Origin: Syncephalastrum monosporum B8922
Lineage: Eukaryota > Mucoromycota > Mucoromycetes > Mucorales > Syncephalastraceae
Length of the DNA: 64,000 nt
Assembly: GCA_000697355.1 (NCBI GenBank)
Contig: JNEN01000777.1
Coordinates: 62,001 to 126,000 of the forward strand
Direction of reading: 5' to 3'
Made by a program: the position numbers and the translations under genes. Within the stretch, counting starts at the first letter, position 1. Every line of letters starts with the position of its first letter. Under the pieces are notes generated by a model. That model had not been told where the DNA came from. It was given only the letters and a program-made list of their open reading frames with translations, and searched no databases. This document shows positions 46,266 to 56,955 of the stretch, piece by piece.

Positions 46266-46965
46266 TTGCATCCCCCGTTCAGACTCGTTGTCGCGCTTTG
46301 CCTGCCTGCGCCTGGTTTCATGGGGTCTCACTTTCATGGTCTTGATGCCAATGGTAATCCCATAGTCGTTGAGATTGTTGAGTCCACGTTCGGGAAACGC
46401 AAGTATCATACCGGACACCGCGTGGAAGGCGTCTGGGTAGTGGGAGGCGTTGAGAAAACCAACGATCGAAAGCTGTTCCTTGTGACGGTGCCGCGGCGTA
46501 CTGAGGAAGTCTTGATGCACATCATCAAGACGTTCGTGAAGCCGTTCAGATGGTACGCATACCAACACCATCGAAGGTAAGTCGTACTTGTGACGTTGAT
46601 GGCAGATATAGCATGCACAATACTTACTCAAGAAACTTACTGTATTAGGCACCTGGTTCGCGGTGAAAACACGCGTCGCACCTCGCCATCGTACGGTGAA
46701 AACCCTGCCTAGGCACTTACTGGAGTTTATCTGGCGGTGTAAGCATGACGGTAGGCATTGGGATGCTCTCCTTGACACCATCAGGGAGACCGACTTCCAG
46801 GAGCTCCAGGCAAGACATGTACGGGGTAACGAGAAGTATATTACGGAGTACCAGGGGCCTTGTGGCGGCGCAGCGATACACTTGCCAGAGGACGAGGACG
46901 ACGCTGATAACGATGCTGAAGATGATAACTACGAGGGTACGAGCGACCTTGACGATTCCCATTAG
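46266..46965 (+). mobile_element. Broken Merlin / ISXO2-like (IS1595-type) DDE transposase
   Basis: Two frame-separated pieces match the ISXO2-like transposase domain of Merlin DNA transposons. The first (46266-46580) has NPIVVEIVESTFGKRKYHTG and HRVEGVWVVGGVEKTNDRK, then RTEEVLMHIIKTFVKP. The second (from about 46648) has GTWFAVKTRVAPRHRTVKTL and PRHLLEFIWRCKHDGRHW, followed by an acidic tail ending at 46965. In active members the first motif reads VEIDES-like; here the Asp codon position is Val (GTT at 46377-46379). The second catalytic Asp region (normally a SD-x-W-x-AY block) is altered to FRWYAYQHH. The segment with the third acidic residue between the pieces is missing. A GTAAGT at 46580 could suggest an intron, but joining it to the best acceptor (46648) goes out of frame. 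I conclude it is an inactive relic. Confidence 0.8.
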
Positions 46966-47749
46966 TCTTGAATCATAATAAACAAGAGTTCTCTTATCCT
47001 CCTACTCCTGTACTGTTTTGCTTCTGTATCTTTTTGCTGCAGCATTATCGAGCGCTTTTGAGCTGTTCTTTACGAGTATCTTCATCATGACCCGTTGCTT
47101 ATTTACGGCAGCAACCTGACACCTTTTTTGACCGTATCCATGACCTCGTTCCTGTCTGCGACGCGACCAACCGCCCTGGAAGCAAAACCCCCGAAGAGAA
47201 ATCACAGTATCAAAGGAACGGCGAAGGATAAGTGAGGTGGAATTCACGTTGTCAGTGCTGTGAGGTAACAGCCAGGAGAAGAAGGCAAGGCGGACCAAGA
47301 CCATGACAGGAACTCAATTGGACGGCAGAAACCAGAATGACAGGAATTCAAAACAGAAGGCTTGAAAGCTAGAGGTCCAGATAGAGAAGACGGGGATGCT
47401 GCGCGATGTACGCACACAAGGTTAGCACGCCAACTACGGAAGGACAAGGGCTGAACGAATACTAACCGAGCGAGATAGGATCAAGAGAAACCAGACGGAA
47501 CTGGAGAACAAAACTAGTACTGAGAACTAGAGACAGAAGGACTAACAATCAAAGACAAGAATAATCCTAGGTACCCTCGACTGCAGGGGCCTATCAAACC
47601 CTACTCAACGACACAATCAACGTAATTTCATCCGGTACCTTCGCTCTCTTCATTTCGACCTCTTGGTCCTTTAGGGAACACACGCCACAGCCACGCGCAT
47701 TGAGGAGGCGCTCCATCTGACCTTTCAAGCCCACTAGAGCTTTTGGAAG

Positions 47750-47775
47750 AATAAATAAATAAATAAATAAATAAA
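47750..47775. repeat. ATAA/AAAT tetranucleotide microsatellite
   Basis: About six copies of AATA in the gene desert. Confidence 0.9.
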
Positions 47776-49419
47776 AAGGGACGGCATCAATGAGCAAGCG
47801 ATGACCTAGTAATACACGATCGAAACCTTGGCAAGGACATTGATTATAACCGTCAAAGGGCACAGGCCTAAGGGTGATCCGAGAGAGTGCAGGAACGTAA
47901 AGTGCAGGCATCTGAATATTAGCGACGCAGGCACACCAGCTGGTAGAATCAATCAATCGCAGCAACTCTTATAATGTTTTGTCACCATTCACTGCCTCTC
48001 GCACAGTAATAAAAAATAGTAATACGCATCCGGAGAGCACTGTAGTACATTTGCTATCTTTATTGGATGAACGTTAACCGTCTCGTAAGAGTAAGATATG
48101 TCAAACGCGCTCTGCATCAAGGCTCGTGTATGATGGTAAACTTCGTTCGATGCATGTCCCATGCAGGCATGTTGGGGTAAAGGTGGTGCCAATTCTTCAG
48201 TGGCCTTCGATGCAATACATTTGATTTCCATACTATTCCTTGCACTCTTTCTCCTCATATCAGCAGGAGAAGTACGATAATGACATCGTAGAGAGACGCT
48301 TGAAATTTGTACAGAAACCCGAGAGAAGCAGAATGTAGATCAATGGTCTTTTGCACCCAAAGCAATAAATCGCAAGGCTCCAGACACGAGCATAAAGGTG
48401 CCTTTTTTGGGTTGTACCTGATTTGGCAGACGGGCCGGAAGCCTTGATCCCGCCTGCCATGGAAGAAGAAGAAAAAGAAAAGATAACGCAGAAGGACAAA
48501 CACCTGAATGTTATCGATATAAAACAGACGCATCATACTCTACGGCATCATCTTATACAACATGGTCTTCTTTTTGAATGGAAAATAGTGTTTTGTCGCC
48601 AGTTGAAAGGGCCAGCACATGATCATCAGACCAGCGCATGAAAACCGATGTACTGGCAACGACATATAAACCGCAGCAAAAAAGATAACATCCAGCATCT
48701 CTCTCTTCAAAGCCTTCTCACAAAAGTAAGTGCCTTAAATGACGAATCTCAGGTATGAATCTCATACTTTTGCAATCAGACAACGCCATGACCTTGATCT
48801 CGTCCATGCGCACGTCCCAAGGACACGTCGCACAAGTCTATTGTCGATCTCTGACAGCTGTCAAGACCCAAAACAACATGCAAGTCATTCGACTCTTATC
48901 GCACAAGCCAAGAACAAAATACATCAAGCAGCAAGCACGAGGCGAGTAAGGCGACCTGGACTCAAGGTGGCCATCATGGTCTGAGGCCTCTCAAAAAAGA
49001 GTCTCATTCTTCTTTCAACGTGTAAGTTTTCTCATTGTTCTCCTGCATGCATGGCAGCATATGCCTCACACAGACGTGTTATTGACATCGACCTTATCTC
49101 CAGCATCAATCACACGGCCGCGGCTGATACACAACGCACTACCCCACTTGCGGCCCTAGCAAAAGGCGATCCCTATATTCTGGTCTCTGCAATACTTCTG
49201 CAAAAAAAAAAAAAAACCAGTAAGTAATCTTGACACAAGTTGGACATCGACGGAGCCACTCATTCTGGGATCCAGACCATCGTGTAACACGGCGATACGA
49301 CAACGACAATGCCATAACAGAGCATGACACATGATGCACGCCACAACCCTATGACCACACTGTTTAAACGCCTACCCAATGGGATTTGACACGCATTCCC
49401 ACACACTCAAGCTACATTT

Positions 49420-49420
<1 letters not shown>

Positions 49421-49450
<30 letters not shown>
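49421..49450 (+). repeat. 30-nt poly(A) run followed by GAAAAA-type purine repeat
   Basis: Thirty A residues, then GAAAAAGAAAAAGAAAAA and AG-rich sequence to about 49530, all purine on the plus strand. Confidence 0.95.
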
Positions 49451-49452
<2 letters not shown>

Positions 49453-50260
49453 AAAAGAAAAAGAAAAAGAAAAGAAAAAAAGAGGAAAAGAAGAGGAAAA
49501 GGATCGAAGAAGAAGAAGGAGACAAACATGTACTATCTGGTAAGCATTGCAGCCCTTATTGTATACGCCGAGTACTCAAATCATCTTTTCTATGTAGCGT
49601 CCTGGGGAACTGCATACGACTTTGTCTCCGTCGTTGCCGACCTGATGCAGAAACGAAAGCCCCACCATAGCAGCAGGTAAGGAAACAGTTGGTGGCTCTA
49701 TATTACATACTCATACATGGTACGCCCAAGGTTCTACAGTCAAGCGCTCTCAGATCAGGCTCAAGGAATGGTCTGCAACGCCGCACGTTTGACGATTTAG
49801 CTCTGCGCGCAACGCAGTACTGGCACCAAGTCACTTTTATCGGTGGATAGCAATAAATGCTTTCAAGCAGCGGTCACCTTTATCACTGTTGCCAACATGC
49901 AAACAAACATTTGCGGACCGCATAGGCAAGTACCTCGTTAAGGTATTGATTCGTCTCCATTGCTAAAGCATTTTCGATATATAGACAGGCGTACACAAGG
50001 ACAGGATCTCTTCTACTGTATGGCCGTGAAAGTCAGCCATACATGGGCATTTTGCACGGGACAAGCAACATCCATCACTTGGACGAGGTATCGACGGAAG
50101 CCTTTGGAGCATACTCAAGAGGAGCGTAACGTTAAGGAAAGCGCGAAGCCAAACTACATGGCAGCGACATATCAGAATGCACACACGCACACGATAAGGC
50201 ACGGAACAAAGCCAAAGCGATCTTTTCATCAGGTCAAGGAGATACATCCACGGACCAACG

Positions 50261-50510
50261 GAGACACTGCTGGATTCACGGCACAGACGCGCAAGTTACA
50301 TATGTGCAAGACACGGGAGCTATACCATGACGACATCACCGTCAATTCGAGGGAGCTACAACCAGGGCACCAAGGGAGACACTGCTGGACTCAAGGCAGG
50401 CACGCGCAAGCTACATATACACAAGGCGCTTGAGCAATACCATGACAACGCCACAACCAATTCGGTGAGTTACAGCCATGCCGCCAAAGGAGACACTGCG
50501 GGAGACATTG
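50261..50510 (+). repeat. Tandem repeat, ~115-bp unit, two full copies and a partial third
   Basis: Units start with GAGACACTGC at 50261, 50376 and 50490 (periods 115 and 114). Each full unit also carries GACGCGCAAG/CACGCGCAAG, CTACATAT or TTACATAT, TACCATGAC and CAATTCG in the same order. Read as protein, the units share GDTAG, TRKLH and YHD, but copy 1 has one extra base, so the frame shifts between copies. This looks like a decayed protein-coding repeat or a plain tandem duplication. The family is unknown. Confidence 0.75.
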
Positions 50511-50957
50511 TACCGTACTGGAGCATGACACCAAGCAAGGTATTTGAGGCGTGTAGTCAAACACAAGCATCTTTGTGGCCAATGCAATTATGGAGAGACC
50601 ATAGGTATGTATAGAAGCGTCTTTTATCTTGCCAAACTGACTTCTTACACTCTTGTGTAGAGCTCGGAGCTAAAGGTCACCTCACTCTCTGGCGACCAAC
50701 ATCCAGTCTGGACGCAAATGTACGCCCCTTCCCGGCTTAGTCGGGGCAGAGAAGAAAGAGACGAGCCCATCAATCGGCGCTCGTGCGTCCACTGGACGCT
50801 GTGGGAATACCAGGTGCTGTATGTCGGCACGGATTGCCGTACCGGCACCCCCCATTCCACTCCTTCCCATCTCGTCATCTTTTTCCCGCCCGCCTCCTCT
50901 CACCACTCGCACCCGCCGAAGCAGCCGCATGCACGCGGCTGTTTGTTTCAAGTCTTT

Positions 50958-51098
50958 TTCCTTCCTTTGTCTTTGTCCTCGTCCTCGTCCTCGTCCTCCT
51001 CTCCGTCCTCCTGCTCGTCCTCGTCTCCCTCCTCGTCTCACTCCTCGTCTCCCTCCTCATCTTCTTGCTCGTCTTTCCTCTTCCTCTTCCTCGCGTCC
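50958..51098 (+). repeat. Pyrimidine-rich GTCCTC tract
   Basis: About 140 bp of near-pure CT with GTCCTC/CTCGTC units, in a GC-rich island (about 50650-51330) unlike the AT-rich flanks. Confidence 0.8.
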
Positions 51099-51287
51099 TT
51101 ATGCCTGTTGGGGAGGCGCCCCTGCCAGTCTACCGCGGGGGCGGATGGTGGTCGCGTTTACTTGGTCGTGCTGGTGCCTGATGCCTTGTCTGTCGTGGTC
51201 GTTCGTGGTGTCCCGGGGGTGGAGCTTGCCTTGTCGCTCTGGAACCGTTATGTCCCTGGGTGACCATGCCCAGGGACTCGCCCCGCA

Positions 51288-51515
51288 GTCTTGAAGCCGA
51301 GATCCGCGCGTCAGCCGCTTCCCGCAGAAATCACCACAGCTGCCCTGCACGCGCCGCCATCCTCATAGACAAGGATAGGGTCACACCTCTGTGTGTGTGC
51401 TCTGCTGTTCTGGCCTTGGATAATCTCGAACGCCAGGAACATCGATTCTCGCCTCTCGATATCTCTCCGGAGCTGTGCCATCATCCCTCAGTGGAAGCGA
51501 CAGTCCGGTCGGTCC
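51288..51515 (+). repeat. Left arm of ~230-bp inverted repeat
   Basis: This stretch matches the reverse complement of 52572-52802 along its length with a few small gaps. Shared blocks include GTCTTGAAGC, CGCGTCAGCCGCTTCCCGCA, GAAATCACCACAG, CCATCCTCATAGACAAG, CGCCAGGAACATCGATTCTC and TGTGCCATCATCCCTCAG. A weaker match continues outward to about 51180. Confidence 0.85.
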
Positions 51516-52571
51516 CCGATTGCGATTCTTAATCGTAAGTGAATATACCTCTTAGCTCTTATTGATGATGCTGATCGCTGCTTTATCGCATCACTTAGAA
51601 TGCTGCCTGGGACGGGTGGTCTTGTTCTGTTCGGTTGACGGTGGAGCCTATGAATCGACGCTCTGGCTCGAAGGTAAAACTTTATGTCCAGTCTGTGGCT
51701 GTGGTGCCTTTAGTAGGAGTGCCTGGTACAGACATGGTATCGAAAATGGGGGTGTGCTGCTGCGTTTGTGGTTCTTTGACAATGATTCGGCCGGGTCAAG
51801 ATGTCCACCGGCACAAAGGCAAGTTCAAAAGAATTGATAATGTGCTTTCGTGGCAGATACTACCAGCTATCTATAGGTATCTTACTTTAATTCATCCCTG
51901 GGTGGCTGGCAGCTCGGGTAACGAGTAAGTGAAATCGTATACAGATTTTGTTCAAGTTGTTAATTACATTACACTGCATCTTTAGCCATGAGGACGTCAG
52001 AGTTGAGCGTTCCTCGTGCAACCTCCCTGGGGTCGTCAGACGCGACACGCCGTTCGACGGGTATTGTTGCTGTACACTGGCGTTCCGTTGACGGTCATCT
52101 TGGTGTCGAGAGTGCAGTCTCAAGAGTCAAGCGTCAAGCATTCGTTGTGCATTCTACTCCGAGGTCGTAAGCCATGACGAGCCGTTTGACGACTGCAGAT
52201 GCCTATCCTGGAGCTCGCCAGTCCCCATTATTTATTTTACTTTTTACCGGGCATGACGCATGGCCAGAGTATGCCTCTATGAAGGCAAGTACATATTCGT
52301 GTATACATCATGATGAAGGCGGAAGGCTAACTCATTGATTAGCACCCGTATGGTCCCTTCCATCATCCTTCCGCTCACGGGACGGTGCATCTTGTCTAGG
52401 GCCATATCTGCAGTCCGACACACTCCCAACCGTTGCCATGTCTTGTACATGGTAGTCCTACTAAATGTCATCATCCACAGGCAGCCAGGCGTTTGTTCAG
52501 ACCGCAACGCTTGATATCGACCGGTTCAAGTTTCACCAAGATCGGGTGGCGGCGAGGCGGAATCAAAAGAC
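51516..52571. other. Spacer between inverted-repeat arms
   Basis: About 1 kb with no intact gene. A short plus-strand frame near 51562-51837 has a CPVCGCGAFSRSAWYRHG Cys/His cluster, but nearby frames show similar chance composition and I could not connect it to a family. Confidence 0.5.
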
Positions 52572-52802
52572 GGGAACGATTGGACTGTCCCTCCCGCTGA
52601 GGGATGATGGCACAGTTCCGGCGAGATACCGAGAGGCTTGAGAATCGATGTTCCTGGCGTTGGGGATTATTCAAGGACCAGAACAGCAGAGCACGCACAC
52701 ACAGGTGTGACCCTGTTCTTGTCTATGAGGATGGCGGGGCGTGCGGGGCGGCTGTGGTGATTTCTGCGGGAAGCGGCTGACGCGCGGCTCCCGCTTCAAG
52801 AC
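52572..52802 (-). repeat. Right arm of ~230-bp inverted repeat
   Basis: Partner of 51288-51515 in opposite orientation, about 1.06 kb away. The arms differ at many single positions, so the duplication is not recent. The outer sequence on this side (to about 52910) is also GC-rich and weakly similar to the outside of the left arm. Confidence 0.85.
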
Positions 52803-53045
52803 GGCGGGGCGGCGGTTTCATGAGCGACTTGGCGAGCTCTCCCCCAGCCACGGACGACCATGGCGGGCAAGGCAAAAGGCATCGGCGCGGCCAGGTAGGC
52901 GCGGCCGCCTGAAGCCGTCGCGGCGGGCCGGTGAGGGTGCTTCCCCAGCCCCCTTCCGCTCCTTCCTCATTCCGCTCCTTCGCCCTATGCCCCATGAAGC
53001 ATTTACCTTGGGCACTTGTTTGTTGTAAAATAAAAAAAATTCTTT

Positions 53046-53348
53046 TTGTTCAAAGTATATAATGATCTGAGTATTTGGACTCCTTGGCTTGTACTGTCTT
53101 GTAGTGAGACACCGCTTGACTTTGAAATCAGAAGATTGACTTGGTTGCCTTGGTATGGTTTTGGCTATCACCTCTACAAACTCGATGCGCCCGGTCGCGT
53201 ATGTATTGTGGTCCTTTCAGGAGTGAATAGGCTAAGAACATTATATATGGAAGATGAGATTATAGGACTAGCGCTGCTATTTGATGACGACCGAGGAAAT
53301 CGCTTGATCAAGAACGAGTCCCGATATTCACCGGAAGAAAAAGAATAG
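53046..53348 (+). other. Unrecognised 100-codon open frame
   Basis: Reads LDFEIRRLTWLPWYGFGYHL, then LDAPGRVCIVVLSGVNRL and an acidic EDEIIGLALLFDDDRGNRL segment. The mix of residues looks more protein-like than other frames in the desert, so it could be the last exon of a gene or a relic. No start context, partner exon or family was identified. Confidence 0.25.
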
Positions 53349-53924
53349 CCTGACAAGAGCTATTGTAACATTACCTTTTCTCAAAACGAGAGAGCACTAT
53401 ACCATACAGTGTACATTTGATTTCGCTATTATAAGCTCCCTTGCTGATCATATCGACAGGATTAAGCTCGCTTCATGGCTACAGTGTTTACACTGGTGAT
53501 TGATTCACTGTGTGCAGACTACAGAAATAAACGAAGCGAAACAAAATGAAATAAGTGCATCAATGGTCAAGATAGACAGTTGACAAGGTTCAGTCTATCA
53601 TCTTGTTACTTTTCTCTTCGTTTCCGTCTTCCCGCTTGGCTCACCTTTTTATACTCTAATCATCAGGCCAATTCGTGTCACCCTAAATGCGACCACGCTG
53701 CATACTGTGTACAACCTTACCCTCCCTGTCTGTCTGGTCCTTCTGCAAGGAGAATAAAAGACAGACACCACAACGAAAATACTTATTTCATCTTTTGTCT
53801 TTTTTTTTATTTCATTTTCTACGTGCATACTTAAACTACATCTTGACAGACCCTCGCTCATTCAGCCAAGACATGCTCACGTCTGGGTTTGTCGCTTGGA
53901 GCACTGCCATCCATTGTGGACCTA

Positions 53925-54597
53925 CTACCGGGAAGCCCTGAAATCCTTCGATCGTTCACTTCTGCCGTCCACGACCTGCGTCGAGTCTGAGAACCGAACC
54001 TCCTTTTTCGAAAGCTTGCTGCGTTTTGAGGCTCGGTCATCTGCATCATCGTCGGCAAGGCGTTTGCCGTTCTTGTGCTTAGAGCAAAGATGGACACCAG
54101 AGGTACCAACGGGTTCCTGCACCTCCTGTACGCGGCCAGGGGTCTTTTCGCCACCGGTCGGCGTACGCTTGATGGCGACCTGGGTAGCCGAATTGACGGA
54201 AGTCTTGGAGTATATTTCACTTCCCTTGAAGATTGTCAACACGAGCAGCGGATCGACTTTGTACTCGAGCACTTTCATGGCATGAACGCTGATGATGTTT
54301 GCCAGCTTGACGGGCTTTTCCTGCCGATCATCGTGCGGGAATGGCTGGAAAGTAACGTATCCTATCCAAGAGACCTGCGTCCGCGAGAATGCGAGAGTTC
54401 ACTCGCAGTTCGATGATATTTTCATGCCTAATCATTCATTCATGTACAACTGAGGTTTTCTTTCTTTCTTTGTGTATCGCAACTTACCGGTCCGCTGGAA
54501 ACAGTGCGATGCTGAACGTGCATTCCGTAGCAATAACTAGCTGCTTACGAGACGGGACGATGTACCCTCCTACTATTATAGAGGGTGGGCTTGCCAT
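53925..54597 (-). CDS. Small protein of unknown function with basic nuclear-type tail
   Basis: Proposed three exons: 54597-54488, 54427-54403 (25 nt) and 54344-53925, giving 184 aa. The joins are in frame, with acceptors TTAG and TTTCCAG. The second donor (GTGAAC) is weak. The N-terminal half looks folded: SIIVGGYIVPSRKQLVIATE, CTFSIALFPADRHENIIEL, VKLANIISVHAMKVLEYKVD and LLVLTIFKGSEIYSKTSV. The C-terminal half is disordered and contains the likely nuclear signal KRLADDDADDRASKRSKLSK. I do not recognise the family. Alternative splicing near the end (a GTAGTA donor at the stop) cannot be excluded. It lies upstream of, and in tandem with, nothing obvious; UXT is the next gene on the same strand. 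Confidence 0.6.
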
Positions 54598-55145
54598 GAG
54601 TATGCCTGGGGTGTTGAAACAAGAGACTAAGTCGACTCATCGCCTCGTGCCCTCTCTATATATACATCTACACCCCTCTCCCTTTGTCTTCATCTCCTGC
54701 GGCCTTTTCCGGTTCTTTTACAGGGCTCTTTATTGTCTACAGTAAAAGTGGTCAGTCCTTATCACATCCATCTTCATTTCGACCACTCTCTACATTTGCA
54801 GTGACCCACGTCGCAGCATTTTGCGCCGTGGTACCATTCTCTCCATGCCGGTATACCTCGTCTTTTATCTGTATGTATCTTTATTCTACTGCATGTTATT
54901 TGCGTCTATGAAGACCTCATTCTCCAAGTGTATCTTTTGTTCGAGCCTTCTTTGTATATGTACGTAATACGTTTCGTTCCTCATCTTTTCATGTTTCGGT
55001 AGGTGCCCTTTACTTAGTTGCGAGATCTTTTCCATAAGCTTTGCTGGTGCTTTGTGCAGATGCTCATGAATGGTTTGATGCAATTTATCAATATACTGTA
55101 AAATGAGTACTTATATACATGGTTAAGAATGGTATGTGTACAAAT
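54598..55145. other. Intergenic, no gene recognised
   Basis: Upstream region of the unknown gene and 3' flank of UXT. A TATATATA stretch sits near 54656; no gene is seen. Confidence 0.5.
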
Positions 55146-55815
55146 TCATGCGCGTCCTTCCAAGATATCCGACATGACACCCAGTGCCTATAAGAGAAAG
55201 AGAGAGAGAGAGAGTCAGTCTCGAGTTGCTGATATATATGTATCTATAAAGAATAGTGGACACATTACCATCTTGATGTGCGCGCGAACTTCGTCTGCGT
55301 CCTGCGTGTATTTATCGAGGGTACTACCATGACCTGTCAGACTACGGACTGGCATCGAGGCATGACTTACATGTTGAGCCGTTTCTCTTTTTTATCGATG
55401 AATGCCAGTGCCTCGTCGAGCGTGAATTGGACGTGGAAACCAAAACCGACATTGACAAAAATGTACTGCGTGTCGGGCCTACATGGAGTATGAGGGCAAG
55501 CTTACAGCACAGTATAAGAACGTACACAAGGGCTTGCACGTAGAACTGGGATCCAAGGTCGACCATACTTTTGAGCTCGGTGAGATTGTTATCCTTTATG
55601 AGCTGGATCTGCTTCTTCAGTTTCTGGCTGGAAGAGTAGATGGCCATGTTGAATGCAGGGCGCCTCTATGCGGGGAATAGGTATCCTTACTATTCAGACA
55701 AGAGGCTGTAGACTTCGTCGCGTGCATCGAGCAAGGCTTGTAACTTCGGCTTGAATTTGTCGTTAATGAAGCCCTCGTACTTTTGCAGCTGCGCTGCCTT
55801 GTCTTTGGAGGCCAT
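55146..55815 (-). CDS. UXT: UXT-like prefoldin-alpha protein
   Basis: Alpha-class prefoldin-like subunit. In animals UXT is part of the URI/R2TP co-chaperone complex that assembles RNA polymerases and PIKK kinases. Five exons: 55815-55691, 55627-55526, 55478-55371, 55323-55269 and 55187-55146, giving 143 aa (human 157). The first helix is KYEGFINDKFKPKLQALLDA, followed by RDEVYSLLSEYQKLKKQIQL. The beta-hairpin block is MVDLGSQFYVQALVPDTQYI, then FVNVGFGFHVQFTLDEALAF. The second helix is IDKKEKRLN with TLDKYTQDADEVRAHIKM. The VDLG and VPDT-x-YI-x-V-x-x-GFGF pattern matches UXT rather than prefoldin 3 or 5. The last intron contains a GA/CT repeat. Confidence 0.9.
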
Positions 55816-55895
55816 GCAGAAGGGAAAAAAAAAGCGAAACAAAATTATTTTGCTTCCCGTATTTGGTTTTTTTTTTTCTCTCAGCCGTAACTTAC
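55816..55895. promoter_or_regulatory. 80-bp divergent promoter of UXT and EFG1
   Basis: Only 80 bp separate the two start codons. The centre is A-rich then T-rich on the plus strand (AAAAAAAAAGCG and TTTTTTTTTTCTCTC). Co-regulation is inferred. Confidence 0.65.
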
Positions 55896-56730
55896 ATGAA
55901 GCACGATCCAAGAAACACGCGGGCAAAGCGACCTCACGAGAAAGATCAGCTCGAGTCTCCTGGTCGCATCAAGAAGCACATGCGCGATCTCAAGCGTTTG
56001 CTTCTCAAGGTACACTCCAAACCGAGATCGCCGCTCTTTTGTATTTTCTGACCCGTAGCACGACAGAATGACATTACTGCACAAGCCAAAGTGGATACTC
56101 AGCGAAGACTACGTGCGCTGGAACACGAGCTGGGAGAGCGCTTGATTGATGTTCAAGAGGATAAAAACGAAAAATATTATCACAAAGTCAAGCACATTGG
56201 TACGTGTGTGTAGAACACCAGGAGGAAGCTTAAATTAACGACCGAAAAGAACGGAAAAAGGCATTACGGCGGCTGAAGCAGGCCGAGAAGGAACTTGCTG
56301 AAGCGGAAGACGATGAAGACAAGGCACAACTCGAGAATGCAGTCAAGGAATGCCGAGTGAATGTCGCCTATACCATGGTAGGTCTCGAGGGGTGTGCACT
56401 TTTGGAGAGAGAGAGAGAGTGTGTGTGTGTATGTGGTAACCTCGTTTTGATTAGCACTTTCCAAAATCAATTGGCTACCGCGCCCTCTACGCCGAAAACA
56501 CCAGAGACTCCGTGGATGAGATACGCGACAAGATCCGAGCGGTGGTGGACCGAGGCGATGACGACTTTAGCGAGATCAGGAAGGAGTACCGCGAGATGTA
56601 TCGAGCAAAACTGATTGTGGAAGGCAAGATCGCTGAGCCCAAGCCCATCGACGAGGGAGAGGCAGAGACACCATCTACGGCAGCCGCGGCAGAACCCGCA
56701 CCAAAACAAAAGGACGACTTCTTCGAGTAA
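55896..56730 (+). CDS. EFG1: rRNA-processing protein Efg1
   Basis: Nucleolar factor needed for early 18S rRNA processing in the small-subunit processome. Four exons: 55896-56009, 56067-56199, 56250-56377 and 56455-56730, giving 216 aa (yeast 233). The N-terminus is basic (KHDPRNTRAKRPHEKDQ), then GRIKKHMRDLKRLLLK. A coiled-coil core contains AKVDTQRRLRALEHELGERL, EDKNEKYYHKVKHIERKKAL and RRLKQAEKELAEAEDDEDKA. The family block VAYTMHFPKSIGYRALYAE is followed by EIRDKIRAVV and an acidic end with Ala/Pro. The exon 2 acceptor was set at 56066 since the nearer TAG at 56058 breaks the frame. It is divergent from UXT and convergent with uS4m. Confidence 0.93.
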
Positions 56731-56955
56731 TAGACTTATACATATAAAAGTACATCCTCGGTCATGTCAATATTTGACAGCCGCCCACCTGATAACCCAA
56801 AAGACACATTGCATAGAGAGACCTGGTGTCAAGCCAAAAAGGTCTGGAGATGGCGAAAAAAAATGAAAACCAATACATACAAACATACAATTGTGGGATG
56901 AGACAAGAAAGAAGTGAGTGGAAGAAGGAGGAGGAATAGGCAGAATTAAGATTGT

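Larger units (their letters stand above)
46966..50260. other. Gene desert, no gene recognised
   Basis: 3.3 kb with no supported gene. Frames of 60-157 codons occur, but they lack motifs, splice logic or codon bias. Simple repeats inside are listed separately. Confidence 0.5.

Noticed and set aside
46191..46781. 196-codon minus-strand frame over the transposase relic
   Set aside because: It is the reverse of the recognisable ISXO2-like sequence and has no motif of its own.
51562..51837. Cys/His cluster reading as a possible zinc finger between the inverted repeats
   Set aside because: Short frame with no partner domain; spacing does not match a finger family I can name.
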